This document shows, in pieces, positions 23,952 to 34,456 of a stretch of 64,000 nucleotides of DNA (position 1 is its first letter; every line of letters starts with the position of its first letter). Origin of the DNA: Phaeosaccion multiseriatum (taxonomy: Eukaryota > Ochrophyta, other classes); NCBI GenBank assembly GCA_965112735.1, contig OZ218957.1, positions 2,108,001-2,172,000 of the forward strand. Direction: 5' to 3'. The notes below the pieces were generated by a model. The model was not told where the DNA came from, did no database searches, and was given only the letters and a program-made list of their open reading frames with translations. Position numbers and translations under genes: made by a program.

Positions 23952-25662
23952 TCAGTAGCGCCGGCGCCCGCCCGCGGCGCCCGGCCCTGCCCTATGCAAC
24001 GTTCCCTCTCCTCCCCTCGCCCCTGACCCATGCAATGCCCCTGCCCCTGCCCTATGCAATGTTCCTTCTCCTCCCCTCGCCCCTGTCCCATGCAATGCCC
24101 CTGCCCCTGCCCTATGCAATGTTCCTTCTCCTCCCCTCGCCCCTGTCCCATGCAATGCCCCTGCCCCTGCCCTATGCAATGTTCCTTCTCCTCCCCTCGC
24201 CCCTGTCCCATGCAATGCCCCTGCCCCTGCCCTATGCAATGCCACCCTCTCCCTCTCCGCCGCGAGCAGCCGCAGTGAGCCTTCCTCCCCCCCCTCCTCC
24301 TCCTCGTCGTCGTTCTCCCCTTCCCCCTCCTCCTGCTGATGATGCTGCTGCTGCTTCACCCTCTCTGCCTCCTCCTCTGCCGCCCGCCTTGCCTCCGCGT
24401 AGAAGCAATTAAAGTCGAGGCGGAAGGTTAGGAAGCGCAGTATCTCGCTGTCGCAGCTTTGGCGCTCCAGACAGGCCAGCAGCAGCCCGAAGGCGTGTTG
24501 GTACTCCGCCACGGTGCGGTCAATCTTGACGACGACGTCTTGGTCGAAGCCCCGGAAGGCGTCCCGCTGCTCCTGCAGCCGCTCCTCCACTATTGTGTTG
24601 CGTTGTCGTGTTATGAAACAAGGAAGTTAGAAAGAACATGTGTGTGTGTGTGTGATTTGTGTGTGTTTGCGTGTGTGATTTGTGTGCGTGTGTGTGAGTG
24701 TGTGTGCGCGCGTGGCTGTACGTCTGTCTGTCGTCGGCGTACCTTCCTCTGTGACGCCCCACTGCCCAGCCTTGGTGCGCCGCTCGATGGCAGCCTTGGT
24801 GTTCACTTGGTGCGTCAACTGCCATCCATCCATACCATTCATCAATCACATTGAGAGGGGGAGAGAGGGGGAGGAAGGGAGAGAGAGAGAGAGAGAGAAA
24901 GAGAACGAGACAAAGAGAGAGGCAGAGAGAGAGAAGAGAGGGAGAGAGAGAGTGGCAGAGACAGACAGAGAGAGGAAAGGGTTGAAATACGCTTCGGTAC
25001 TAACACCCACCCAACCCCAAGACGCCCAACAATGCCCAACATGGGATGCCCAGCAAAGCCCACCACACCAACAAGACCCAAGCAGGACGCCCAACCAGGA
25101 TGCCTGAAAAAGCCTAATCAGGATGTGCGCGTTGATCGCTTCATCATCTCGGTAGTTTGTTTCGCCCAACCAGGATGCCAAACCAGCATGCCCAAGTTAC
25201 CCAACCTAACCCACCTGTGCCGCTGCCTTGACGAGAAGGCTCTCCTGAATGTTTGTGAACTGCACGATGAGATCGAGCACGTCGGCAAGGAGCTGCACTA
25301 GCACGGAGTCCGCCACAAGGGCCTTGAGGGAGATGGAGGAGAGGTAGGCGTCGTGTGCTCGGATCACGGCATCCAAGTCCTATGGGTGAGGGGGGAGTGG
25401 GGAAGGGGGAGGGAAGGGAAGGGGAGGGGAGGGAGGAAGGGAGAGAAAGAGAGAGGGAGAAGAGAGAGAAAGGAGAGGAGAGAGAGAGAAAGGAGATGAG
25501 AGAGAGTGTGTGTGAGTGTGTGTCCGAGTATGCGTAGAGGTCAGTACTGGAGTGGCAGGGGTGGGACAGAAGTAAAAGGAGAAGGACAAGAAATCGACAC
25601 CCGATACCTCGACACACCTCAATATTCGGTCATCGATACTCCATAGATAAGGCACAGACGAG

Positions 25663-25718
<56 letters not shown>

Positions 25719-28700
25719 ACACGAACACACCGCGGCCCGTCACCCAGCCAACTGACTTACTAGCCACCCCACCCCCTGACTTACTAGCCACCCCACCCCC
25801 TGACATACTAACCTTGGCGGCGTCGAGTTCCTCCTCCAGCTCCTTCCAGCTCGTCTCCAACACCTCAAACATCATGTAATTCGACAAATTGGCGGCAAAA
25901 AACACCATCTGCCCCCTCGCCAAACTACAGCGATGAAGTACAGGAGACAAGTGAGGCAGGTTGTGCTCGAGCCCCCTGCGCAAGACGCCAATGTGGTGGG
26001 ACCAGGCCTTGTTGAGTGACCACTCCACGCGTTTAATCTTCCAAAGCAAGTGGAACATGGCGCGGTATTTGTTCATCGCGGTGGCGTGAATGACGGTGGA
26101 GAGGGGAGCGCGTACGTCATAGTTCATTGAAAAGACTTGCCAGCCGCTGTCTCCCGGCCCGCCTGAGTGTAAGGGGGGAATGGGTGGAGGTGGAGGGGCG
26201 AGGGGGGGCGTGGGGGGGGAGGTGGCAGGTCAGGGTCAAGGTCCCGATCAGGGTCATGGTCCCGGCCAGGGTCAGGGTCAGGGTCCGGGTCAGGGTCCGG
26301 GTCAGGGTCAGGGTCAGGGTCAGAGTCAGGGTCAGTGTCCAGGGTCAGGGTCAGGGTCAGAGTCAGGGTCAGGGTCAGTGTCCAGGGTCAGGGTCAGGGT
26401 CAGGGTCAGGGTCAAAGTCAGGGTCAGTGTCCAGGGTCAGGGTCAGGGTCAGTATCAGTGTCCAGGGTCAGGGTCAGGGTCAGGGTCAGAGTCAGGGTCA
26501 GTGTCCAGGGTCAGGGTCAGGATCGGGGTGTCAGGCAAAGAGGCACTATTGGTGGTGTGAGGGCCGAAGAGAAACGGCAAAACGGCACGGCACGGTACAG
26601 CAGCACAACAGTACAGTAAAGCAGCGCACCGCAGGCCTAGTAGGCAAACAACAAGCTAGCCACAACCAAGTAAGTTGAATTGGGTTGAGTGGAGAGTGAA
26701 GTTGGCTTGACTTACCAACACCATCACCACCACCAACACCAACAACACCCTCGGTACCCACGCAAAGAAGCGCCACAAAACTCACTCACCCGCAAGGAAG
26801 CGCACACCGATCCTGCTCAGCGCGTCACCAACCTCGCCCCCACCCCCTCCCCCTCCCCCTCCCCCACTCCCACCCCCTCCACCCCCCCCCCCTCCGGCCG
26901 AGAAGTTGGAGGCCCTCAGCGCGCTCTGAAGTACCCCATTGAGCAAGTGCTGGTGCACCTCCGAGTGGCGCTTGTTGAGGTGCGAGCCCAATTGGTCCAT
27001 GAGGTGGGTCACAAAGTCTCCCTGACGATGATGGTGGTGATATGGTGATGATGGTGATGATGGTGATGATGATGGTGATGATGATTGATAGCCACACACA
27101 CACACACGCACATACGCACACACAGGTAAGGGGTAGAGGTATACGCCTTTGGCACATGCATTTGGCACAAAGGAGGCATGTGGGTACATTGGCATGGGCA
27201 CATAGGAGGCACACACGTATAGAGACAGGCATATGATAATGCAAGCAGGCACGCACCCACTCCCTCCCCTCCTCTCCCTCCCCTCCCCTCACCTGCCCCA
27301 GCAGCATGAATCGCTTGAGGGCCTGCAGATGCGTGCGAAGCTTGTACTGCTTCATCATAACTTCGAGGAGCTTTGCGTTTGTCACTTCAGCGCAGTGCTG
27401 CACAACGGACTTGAGCTCGGCCACAGCGGCTGTGCCGTACTGCAGACGGGCGGTCTGAGGGAGGGGAGGGAGGGGAGGGAGGAGAGGGGGGAAAGGGGCA
27501 GAGAGGCAGAGGGGCAGAGAGCATGGGGGCAAGGGCGATTACGTGTGTCTACGTGTGTGCGTCTATGACTAGCGAAAGACGCGGGAGGGAGGGAACGGCA
27601 AGAGAGAGCGTAGCTCGACACCCACCCACCCATCCACCCTCTCTCTCACCCACACCCACCCACCCATCCACCCTCTCTTTCACCCACACCCACCCACCCA
27701 TCCACCCTCTCTCTCACCCACACCCACCCACCCATCCACCCTCTCTCTCACCCACACCCACCCACCTATCCACCCTCTCTCTCACCCACACCCACCCACC
27801 CATCCACCCTCTCTCACCCACACCCACCCACCCATCCACCCTCTCTCTCACCCACACCCACCCACCCATCCACCCACCCACCCCCCGCCTCACCCTCACC
27901 CACCCACCGACCCACCCACCAACCCACCCATTGACTTACCTCCGGCGACCCCTGCGCCACCTCTCCTCTGATCCACTCCTTGTTCCCCTCCGTGCACACC
28001 CGGATGAAATTGATGGACTTGCCAATAACAAGGATGGTGGTGGCAAGCTCCTTGCTGATGAACTTGGGGAGGACGTTCTCGTTGAGCCAGTACTTGTCTC
28101 TCCAAAGGGCGTCTTTGTCTTGGTCGCTGATGACGGCGTTGCTACTGCTACTGCTGCTGTTGCCACCTCCTGCCCCTCCTGAGTCGGTTTGATGTACGAA
28201 GAACTCTTTATTGGCGTCCAGCAGCTCTCCTTCGAAGATCCACCTGTGGAAAGGAAGGAGGAGGAGGAGGAGGAGGAGGAGGAGGAGGAAGGAATGTTCA
28301 CGGGCAGGTATATGGGCGGGCAAGCAGGACGGAGGGAGGGAGGGACGAAGGGCGGGAGGCAGATCGTCAGAACCTACTTTCCTCCCTCCGTCCCTCCCTC
28401 CCTCCCTCCCTCTCTCCCCTCCCTCTCCCTCTCCCCCTCCCTCCCCTCTCCTCCCAGTCCCCCTCACTCCTGCTCACCCCCCCTGCCCCTGCTCCTCACT
28501 CACCGCTTGACCATATCAAAGATGGGAGCGCACACCCTTCTCATGATCCCCTCCACAAAGGACCTCACGAAGGGGTCGCCGTGCTGCATGTGTGTGTGTA
28601 AGCAAGAGGCCATCGCCCCCCCCTGAAGACTCCCCGCGCTGTCTACGAGCGTCGCCATGAGTCGAAGTCTGGCCAGAGGGTCCAGTGTCCACACCGCAAG

Positions 28701-29236
28701 GCGACGGAGAGTGAGCCCTTCTGGGGCACCGCCTGGTAAGTCAGTGGGGAGGGAGAATGGGAGGGGGCGGGGGGTGGGAGTGGGAATGAGAGTGGGCAAG
28801 GAGGGGGGAGGGGGAGGGGGGGAGGGAAGAGGAGAGATCTGCTGCCTGCTGTTTGCCCCATGACCGTTCATTCGTTCATTCCTTCCTCCTCTGTCCCTCC
28901 CTGCCCCTCCGGTCCGCTGCCCCTCCTACCCCTCTCCCCCACCCCCAACCAACCCCTCGCCACCTCCCGGCCCACCTTGGGTATAGGCGTTGTATCCTTG
29001 GATCTGTTTGTCGTACTCCTCCCTGAGGTTGAGCTGAGCCTCCAGCACGGCAATAAGTCGGTAGTAGTCCGTGAGTTGCTCCTGGGTCCCCCCATGCAAC
29101 AGGAAGAGAGGGGTAGGGAGGGAGAGGGAGGGAGGGAGGGAGAGAGAAAGAGAGAAAGAGAGAGACGATATGGATATAGAGAGAGGGAGTCAGATGGAGA
29201 AGAGAGAAAGGGAGAGAGAGGGAGGGAGGGAGAGGC

Positions 29237-29292
<56 letters not shown>

Positions 29293-30686
29293 GCAGAAAG
29301 CCTTGTCCTTCTCAGCCGACCCTGCCCGTCCCGGCCTGCCCTGCCCTGGCCTGCCCTGTGTAGTCCCGCAATGTACCTGTACAGCGAAGATAAAGGCCTG
29401 GCACACGAGACCCCTCCCCCTCCCGTCGCCGAGGTCAAGCTCATCCGCACCGACAGCCTCCTGAAGGGGCGAGAGGGCGGAGGTCAGAGAGACGGGTGAG
29501 AGAAAAGAAGTCAGAGAGAGAGGGGCAGGTAGTGAGTCAGAGAGAGGGGCCAGAGGGCAAAGGTCAGAGGGAAGGGTGAGCGTTAAAGAGGTCAGAGAGA
29601 AAGGCAGTCAGTCAGTAAGAGAGAGGGGCCAGAGGGCGGAGGTTAGAGGGAAGGACAGTCAATCAAGGAGAGGGGCGAGACCTCCACTCTGTCGGCTCAC
29701 TCACACACACACACACACACACGCACTCACGTCGTTGACATAGTGCACGATCCTGGTGAAGAGCCACCCCATCTCGCACATGCGACAGATGAGGTCCCGA
29801 GAGGCTTTGCTCAGAGAGATGCGCGAAGAGATTTCGTACTCTTCCGTGTCGGCGTTGAGCGTTACAAACTTGCCGTTGATGCCTGGAGGGAGAAAGAGAG
29901 GGAGAGGGAGAGGGAGAGAGTGAGAGGGGGATGGGAGAGGTGGAGAGAGGAGAAAAAGAGAGGGAAGGGGGAAGGGGGAGAGAAAAACAGGGAGAGGGAG
30001 AGGGACATGAAGAGAGAGAGGAGGAGGGGAAGAGAGCAATGCAGAGGAACCGAAGAGAGATCGAAACATGAGATGAAGAGGGAGAGAGAGGGGCAGATGC
30101 AGACATGATTCGCGCTGCTGAGGAATGCGAAAGAGTAAGGGTGGGGCGAAACACTACTCAAAGCTCAAAGATGGAGGCTCAGAAGATTCGGGACTTTTGT
30201 GGTTTGTTGGTGAGTGCCCCCTGGTACTTCTTCTTCCCTTCTCCTTCTCCTCCTCCTCCTCCTCCTCCTCCTCCTCCTCCTCCTCCTCCTCGTCCTCGTC
30301 CTCGTCCTCCTCGTCGTCGTCGTCGTCGTCCGCTCCCCCCTTTCACTTCGAGACAGCAGAAAGTCCAACCAGGTTGTGTCTCACCTTGAAACGCATACAG
30401 CACGTCCCGCAGCATGACCTTCTCGGAAACCTCGCTCCGATCCACAGACTGGAAGTACTCTTCTCTCCTCGCCACCACCTGCCTCCCCGCCGCAGCAGCC
30501 CCTGCCCCTATCCCTCCTCCCCCCCCCCCCCTCTCTGCTGGCCCCGTTGCCGCTCCTTCCCCGAGCCCTGTCGAGGCTGAGGTGCCGTCTCTCCTCCTCC
30601 TTCCACTGCTGCTGCTCACGAGCTGGAGCGAACCCAAGGTGGGGTCCGCGAAGAGGAGAGAGGGGCTCATGAAGGCCCCCGACCCG

Positions 30687-30719
<33 letters not shown>

Positions 30720-31183
30720 AGCCCACCTCCCGCTCCTCCTCCGCCCCCCTTCCTCGAAAGCATCTGAAGCAGATGGAGGATCTGCGCCCGGTGCCTGAGC
30801 TCATTGTGCCGCACCAAGCGCTTGTAGAGCTGATCGAAACTCGTCTTCGCTTCCCTCTCCCCTTCTTCAAGAGCGGACGAGGAGGACGATGCCCCGTAGC
30901 CCACATGCGAGTGGGTGCTGCTGCCCCCGTAGATCTCCCCTATTCTGCTCCTAACCTCTTGACACGCAGTGTTGTCGTCGTACTCCTTGCCCACCCCAAT
31001 GCTGCTATTGAGGATGTTGCGGCTGAGGCTGATGGCCCCGCTGAGTGCGGCAATGGGAGGGTCATCCTTGATGGGGAGGGGAAGGCGCAGCACATCGCTC
31101 GCGAGCTCTTCCAGCAGCTTAATGGCGCTGATGGACCGCGAGTTGTTCTGCATCTGCTCGTCTCCTCTCGCGGAGGGCCTCAT
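23952..31183 (-). CDS. gamma-tubulin complex component 3 (GCP3), 12 exons
   Basis: Exons are 31183-30385, 29882-29731, 29460-29377, 29081-28976, 28732-28504, 28243-27940, 27454-27293, 27021-26790, 26162-25813, 25379-25215, 24818-24743 and 24589-23952. Every phase agrees (1,098 aa). Family evidence includes YEISSRISLSKASRDLICRM, EEQLTDYYRLIAVLEAQL, the central RWIFEGELLDANKEFFV block, and the C-terminal domain DSGWQVFSMNYDVRAPLST, KYRAMFHLLWKIKRVEW, ANLSNYMMFEVLETSWKEL, DLDAVIRAHDAYL and the closing SEILRFLTFRLDFNCFY. GCP3 binds gamma-tubulin in the ring complex that nucleates microtubules at basal bodies and spindle poles. The end is unusual: after FRLDFNCFY there are about 125 more residues, first Glu/Gln-rich, then a 20-residue repeat encoded by a 60-bp minisatellite. 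The start at 31183 is the first in-frame ATG; an upstream exon is possible. Confidence 0.93.
24000..24242 (-). repeat. 60-bp minisatellite, coding, about 4 copies
   Basis: The 60-base unit recurs almost exactly, so the 20-codon frame is kept: each copy gives LHRAGAGALHGTGARGGEGT in the GCP3 C-terminal tail. The outer copies carry single changes (for example GSG for GTG). Confidence 0.93.
24840..24975 (+). repeat. (GA)n-rich tract, GCP3 intron 10
   Basis: Imperfect GAGA/GGGA repeats lie between the exons at 25215-25379 and 24743-24818. Confidence 0.8.
25661..25722 (+). repeat. (CA)n microsatellite, GCP3 intron 9
   Basis: About 25 CA dinucleotides lie in the intron between exons 9 and 10. Confidence 0.9.
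26221..26527 (+). repeat. (GGGTCA)n hexamer array, GCP3 intron 8
   Basis: About 50 hexamers GGGTCA are interspersed with GTCAGTGTCCAG variants, forming a higher-order repeat. It lies 58 bases upstream (in gene direction) of the exon 9 acceptor at 26162. Confidence 0.92.
27024..27075 (+). repeat. (GATGGT)n tract, GCP3 intron 7
   Basis: A short GATGGTGATGAT array abuts the acceptor of exon 8. Confidence 0.8.
27619..27905 (+). repeat. 34-bp minisatellite, GCP3 intron 6
   Basis: About eight copies of a 34-base unit built from CACCCACCCATCCACC and CTCTCTCTCACCCACAC, with unit-length and single-base variants. Confidence 0.88.
28256..28292 (+). repeat. (GGA)n run, GCP3 intron 5
   Basis: A short GGA/GAG array lies next to the exon 6 acceptor. 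Confidence 0.85.
29238..29292 (+). repeat. (GACA)n microsatellite, GCP3 intron 3
   Basis: About 14 copies of GACA lie in the intron between exons 3 and 4. Confidence 0.9.
29464..29665 (+). repeat. degenerate tandem repeat of about 100 bp, GCP3 intron 2
   Basis: The module AGAGAGGGGCCAGAGGGC with a following GGTCAGAGGGAAGG and CAGTCAGT is seen about twice with a partial third copy. Confidence 0.6.
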
Positions 31184-32124
31184 CCTCAAGCTAGTGCTCA
31201 GCTATTGCTGTTGGTCATTTAGCATCGTTCTCTATGGGCAGTTGGCCAGCCAAGGCAAGCCGATCTCTCAGTGGGTCGCCTCTACAAAAAAGAGACTCTA
31301 GTATCGATACCTGCTACAAGGGCTGCCTGCTAGCGGCCTTGCGGGGCGTTCTTGTTGAGGGAGAAGAGGAGACTCTCCCTATATGCCACAAGGGAGAGCG
31401 AGCGAGCAAATCGAGATTCAAAAGGGGCCCAACAGATGGCACAAATGGAGTACCACTCGTACCAGCGGGGGGACGGACCTTCGCCTCGTCCGCATCCCCT
31501 CCATCAACAAACACCGCTTCCTATTGGGGCCCTGTTTTGTACTCTCTTTAATCTCTCTCTCCTTATAGACTCGTTTTTTTGCGCCGCGGAGGGCCCCGGA
31601 GGGTAAGGAGGGGAGTAGTGGTGGTAGGAGAGGTTCGCTTCAGCGGCCGAGGGGTAGCGTAGGGTGTTTTCGTGTTTTCACTCTCCCTCCTGGCCGAGGG
31701 GGGGGGAGCGCTGGTCCGGCGCCGCGGTTCAGCCGTCCCAGGGAAGGAAGCCGAAGCCGTCATTTGGGAGTAATTGGTCAGGTTCTTTTCTTCTTTTCCC
31801 ACGATGGTATCAACTTTGTTCCAATGGGGAGAACTGATGAGTCAGAGGGACACGACCTCGAGGGCTAAGTTCCCCGGGGCGGTGAGACATTACTTTTAGA
31901 CAACCATAGATGGCACTTAAGGGTGTAATATATATATAATGACCACAACGCCACAACAAATCGACTCCTCCCTACAAGTCGAAGTATTTCGTCAAGCGGA
32001 GGGTACGCTAGCTGTGACGCGGAACTCGATTAGGGGGGACAGGGGGCGGGTCACTGGTTGGGGGTCTAATAAACTGAAAGTGCTCACCACGACGTATCTG
32101 TACACACCGAGTCGAGAGGGTAAG
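31184..32124. other. intergenic, upstream of GCP3
   Basis: This gap runs between the GCP3 start and the SDR stop, both minus-strand genes. No recognisable exon is seen. It must contain the GCP3 promoter and the SDR 3' UTR. No named element is apparent. Confidence 0.45.
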
Positions 32125-34329
32125 TCACCAAGGCAGAATCTCCCCGGTTACAGCGTGCCAGAAGGAGCCCGAGTTGTCCATAGTGAGCCCGTCGATCCGC
32201 TCCATCATCCCACTGCAGAGAGGAGGAGGAAAGGAGAGCGACAGGGAGGGGAGGGGTGTTAAGAGTGGAACTTCTGCTAGACTGGCACCTAAGATCCTCT
32301 GAAATTTCAGCCTAAATGTGAGGTGCCAGGCTACTGTGGAAGTAAAAGTACGACTCTTAACAAGACCATTGCCAGAGTCACCCCCCCCCCCGCAGCGTGC
32401 GGAGCTCTCCTTTCTTCCAAATTCAAGACCCAATTTTCGCCATCCAGAACAGAAATGATGTTTTTCTTCAGCAAGCAGACAACAGCAGGTTCCGAACTCA
32501 CAATCAGCCTTGTTAAGAGTCGTACTTTTGCTTGACTGGCACCTCCCATGCTGAAATTTCAGAGGATGGGTGCCAGTCTAGGAAAAGTACGACTCTTAAC
32601 AGGGGGGACGCATCGGGCACAGAGAGAAGAACAAGGAAAAGAGAGAGAGGAGGGTGGCAGTGGAAGTGGGCTTTCCTAATTAGTCCCCCCCCCCCCACAC
32701 ACACATAAGGCAATGAGTCAATGAGCAAAGAAAGCAGGAAAAGCACAAAATCTACAAGAAAAGCTCAACACCTCAAGACGCAATGAGATGAGAGAGATGG
32801 AGTGAGTGTGTACGCACTTGACAGAGGTGGTGGGGCTGATGCTGTTGACGGGGTTGTACTTTGCAATCATATCCGTCAGTACCAGGCCGGGGTGGAGAAT
32901 ACCCACTGCGATTTGCCTGTTTTGCGACTTGAGTGTCTGCAGCAGAGCACAAAGGGAGAGGGAGAGGGGGGCGGGGGGGTTGAGGGTAAGAGGGGTGGAG
33001 AGGGAAGAGAAGGACGGAGGGCGAAGGTGAAGGGAGGAGATGAGGGGCGGAGCTGCTCCATAGACACGCACAGCACTTTTCCGGGAATGCACTTACGTTG
33101 GCCAAAGCTACGGATGCGATGTTCAGCGAGATTTTGCTGGTGATGGAGCGAGCGAGAAGGGGGCAGGCAGGCAGGCAGGCAGGTCGGCAGACAGACAGGC
33201 GGGCAGGCAGGCAGACTGGATAAGCGTTGGTATAGGCCTCGTGATAGACTGTCAACACACGTATCACGCGCATGCGATATCTTACGATTGACCAATGCCC
33301 TTCCTCCCAAAAGGCCCACCCGCCGCTCTCCGGCTCACATTAGTAGGCCATTCCTTCTGTACCCGAACTGATTCATGAGAGCAAAACTACGCATGCCTCA
33401 TGCTTTTTCAAAGCCGAGCTGCGAAGTGCTTCATACCTCATTCGATAGCCGAACTGGTTCATACTCGCGTCCGCGATGCTGCTCATTCTGCTCGTGATCA
33501 TGATCACCTTGCCACCATCCTTCATGAAGGGAAGCACTGCTTCGGTGACACGGAGGGGGCCGAGGGCGTTCACTTTGAACTGGGTCTCCATCTCTTTATA
33601 GTCGAGGGTCTCTAATGTGTCCTTGCTTTCGAACAAGGAAGGTGGCGGGTGGTGCAGGGGGGAGGAGGGAAGAGAGAGTGGCGTTGAGAGTGGAGAGAAG
33701 ACAGAGGGGCGGGGGGGGGGGAGAGGGGTGAGAAACGACATAGTCGTGGTCTCGAAAGACGGTAAGAGGCCGCCCAGCCGAGATAGGAACCAGCATGCAA
33801 CCCCTGTCTCCACTCTACTCTCCCAACTCACCGATGAATCCCTGCGTTGTTGACCAGGAGGCCTACCTCGCTGCCCGTCGCCTTGAGCGCTTCAGAGAGC
33901 GAGACGATACCTTCTGCTTTGGAAATATCCACCCCTACCACCGTGCCACAAGGGGGGGCTCCTTACTTCAGGCATGATGGTCCATACAGAAAAAAAAATG
34001 AGATAGTTTTTCCCTCACTCACCCTCTACAACCTCCACGCCTGGCTTCAGAGCCTCCAGACCCTCCGAAGAGCTGCGGCAGACTGCGATAACCTTCTCCC
34101 CCCTCTCTTTGAGCTGCTTCGCCAGCTCAAGGCCAATTCCTCGATTGGCCCCCGTCACGAGGGAGATCTTCGAAGGGGACGACATGGACGCTGCGTTCCC
34201 TTTTAGGCCCGTTCGTCCACCCCTGCTGCCACCGGAAGAAGCCGTTTGAAAGGCGAGAGAACGTGCCGGTTGCACACAGAGAAAGATGAGTATGAGAAGC
34301 TCAACACCAAGAGAGGAGCTCACAATCAT
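32125..34329 (-). CDS. short-chain dehydrogenase/reductase (6 exons)
   Basis: Exons are 34329-34023, 33934-33832, 33625-33437, 33136-33097, 32936-32818 and 32212-32125, all in phase (281 aa). The classical SDR motifs are present: TGANRGIG (TGxxxGIG cofactor loop), NNAG, the catalytic serine in MITSRMSSI, and YRMSK (YxxxK), which is split by intron 3 and restored exactly. HPGLVLTDM follows. The C-terminus SGSFWHAVTGEILPW is typical of carbonyl-reductase-like SDRs of the C-factor type. It should use NAD(P)H to reduce carbonyls or the reverse; substrate unknown. The start MIVSSSLG leads a hydrophobic segment (LLILIFLCV) and then ARSLAFQ, a signal peptide with an A|F junction as in plastid presequences of algae with red-derived complex plastids. 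Targeting is inference. The last intron carries two foldback elements. It is head-to-head with the PAC1-like gene, 127 bp apart. Confidence 0.93.
32258..32361. mobile_element. palindromic foldback element, copy A (MITE-like)
   Basis: The element begins TGTTAAGAGT and ends ACTCTTAACA (one base beyond each stated end included). It has imperfect inverted arms containing GACTGGCACC on the left and GGTGCCAG on the right, centred near the perfect 12-base palindrome CTGAAATTTCAG. It lies in intron 5 of the SDR gene. The mobile origin is inferred from structure; no target duplication is obvious. Confidence 0.6.
32512..32600. mobile_element. palindromic foldback element, copy B (MITE-like)
   Basis: A near-perfect 89-bp palindrome. 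The outer 18 bases GTTAAGAGTCGTACTTTT are exactly inverted at the other end, and further in the GACTGGCACC / GGTGCCAGTC arms match. The centre is CTGAAATTTCAG, the same as in copy A 246 bases away. Copies A and B share arms in opposite combinations, so they are one family. No protein is encoded; open frames through the arms are chance. Confidence 0.7.
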
Positions 34330-34456
34330 CGGACGAGGAGTGCGGAAGCAAAGCGCCTCCCCGACTTTGAGTCTGGATATCACAAATGGCGATCCCTCTA
34401 AATCTTCTCCCCTTTTCTCCTATAAACCCCTTTTCTCCTTCTTCCCCTCCCCTTCC
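34330..34456. promoter_or_regulatory. compact bidirectional promoter, SDR / PAC1-like
   Basis: Only 127 bases separate the two start codons (34329 on minus, 34457 on plus). Both 5' leaders and the core promoters must lie here or overlap the genes. The right half is pyrimidine-rich on the plus strand. No TATA box is evident. Confidence 0.55.

Noticed and set aside
26221-26527. Telomere-like or CRISPR-like array
   Set aside because: GGGTCA is not a known telomere unit, the array is internal to a gene and has no spacers; a CRISPR array is not expected in a nuclear genome.
32331-32549. Minus-strand frame with VVCLLKKNIISVLDGENWVL
   Set aside because: It spans the arms of both foldback elements and lies within the SDR intron; no splice signals or family support.
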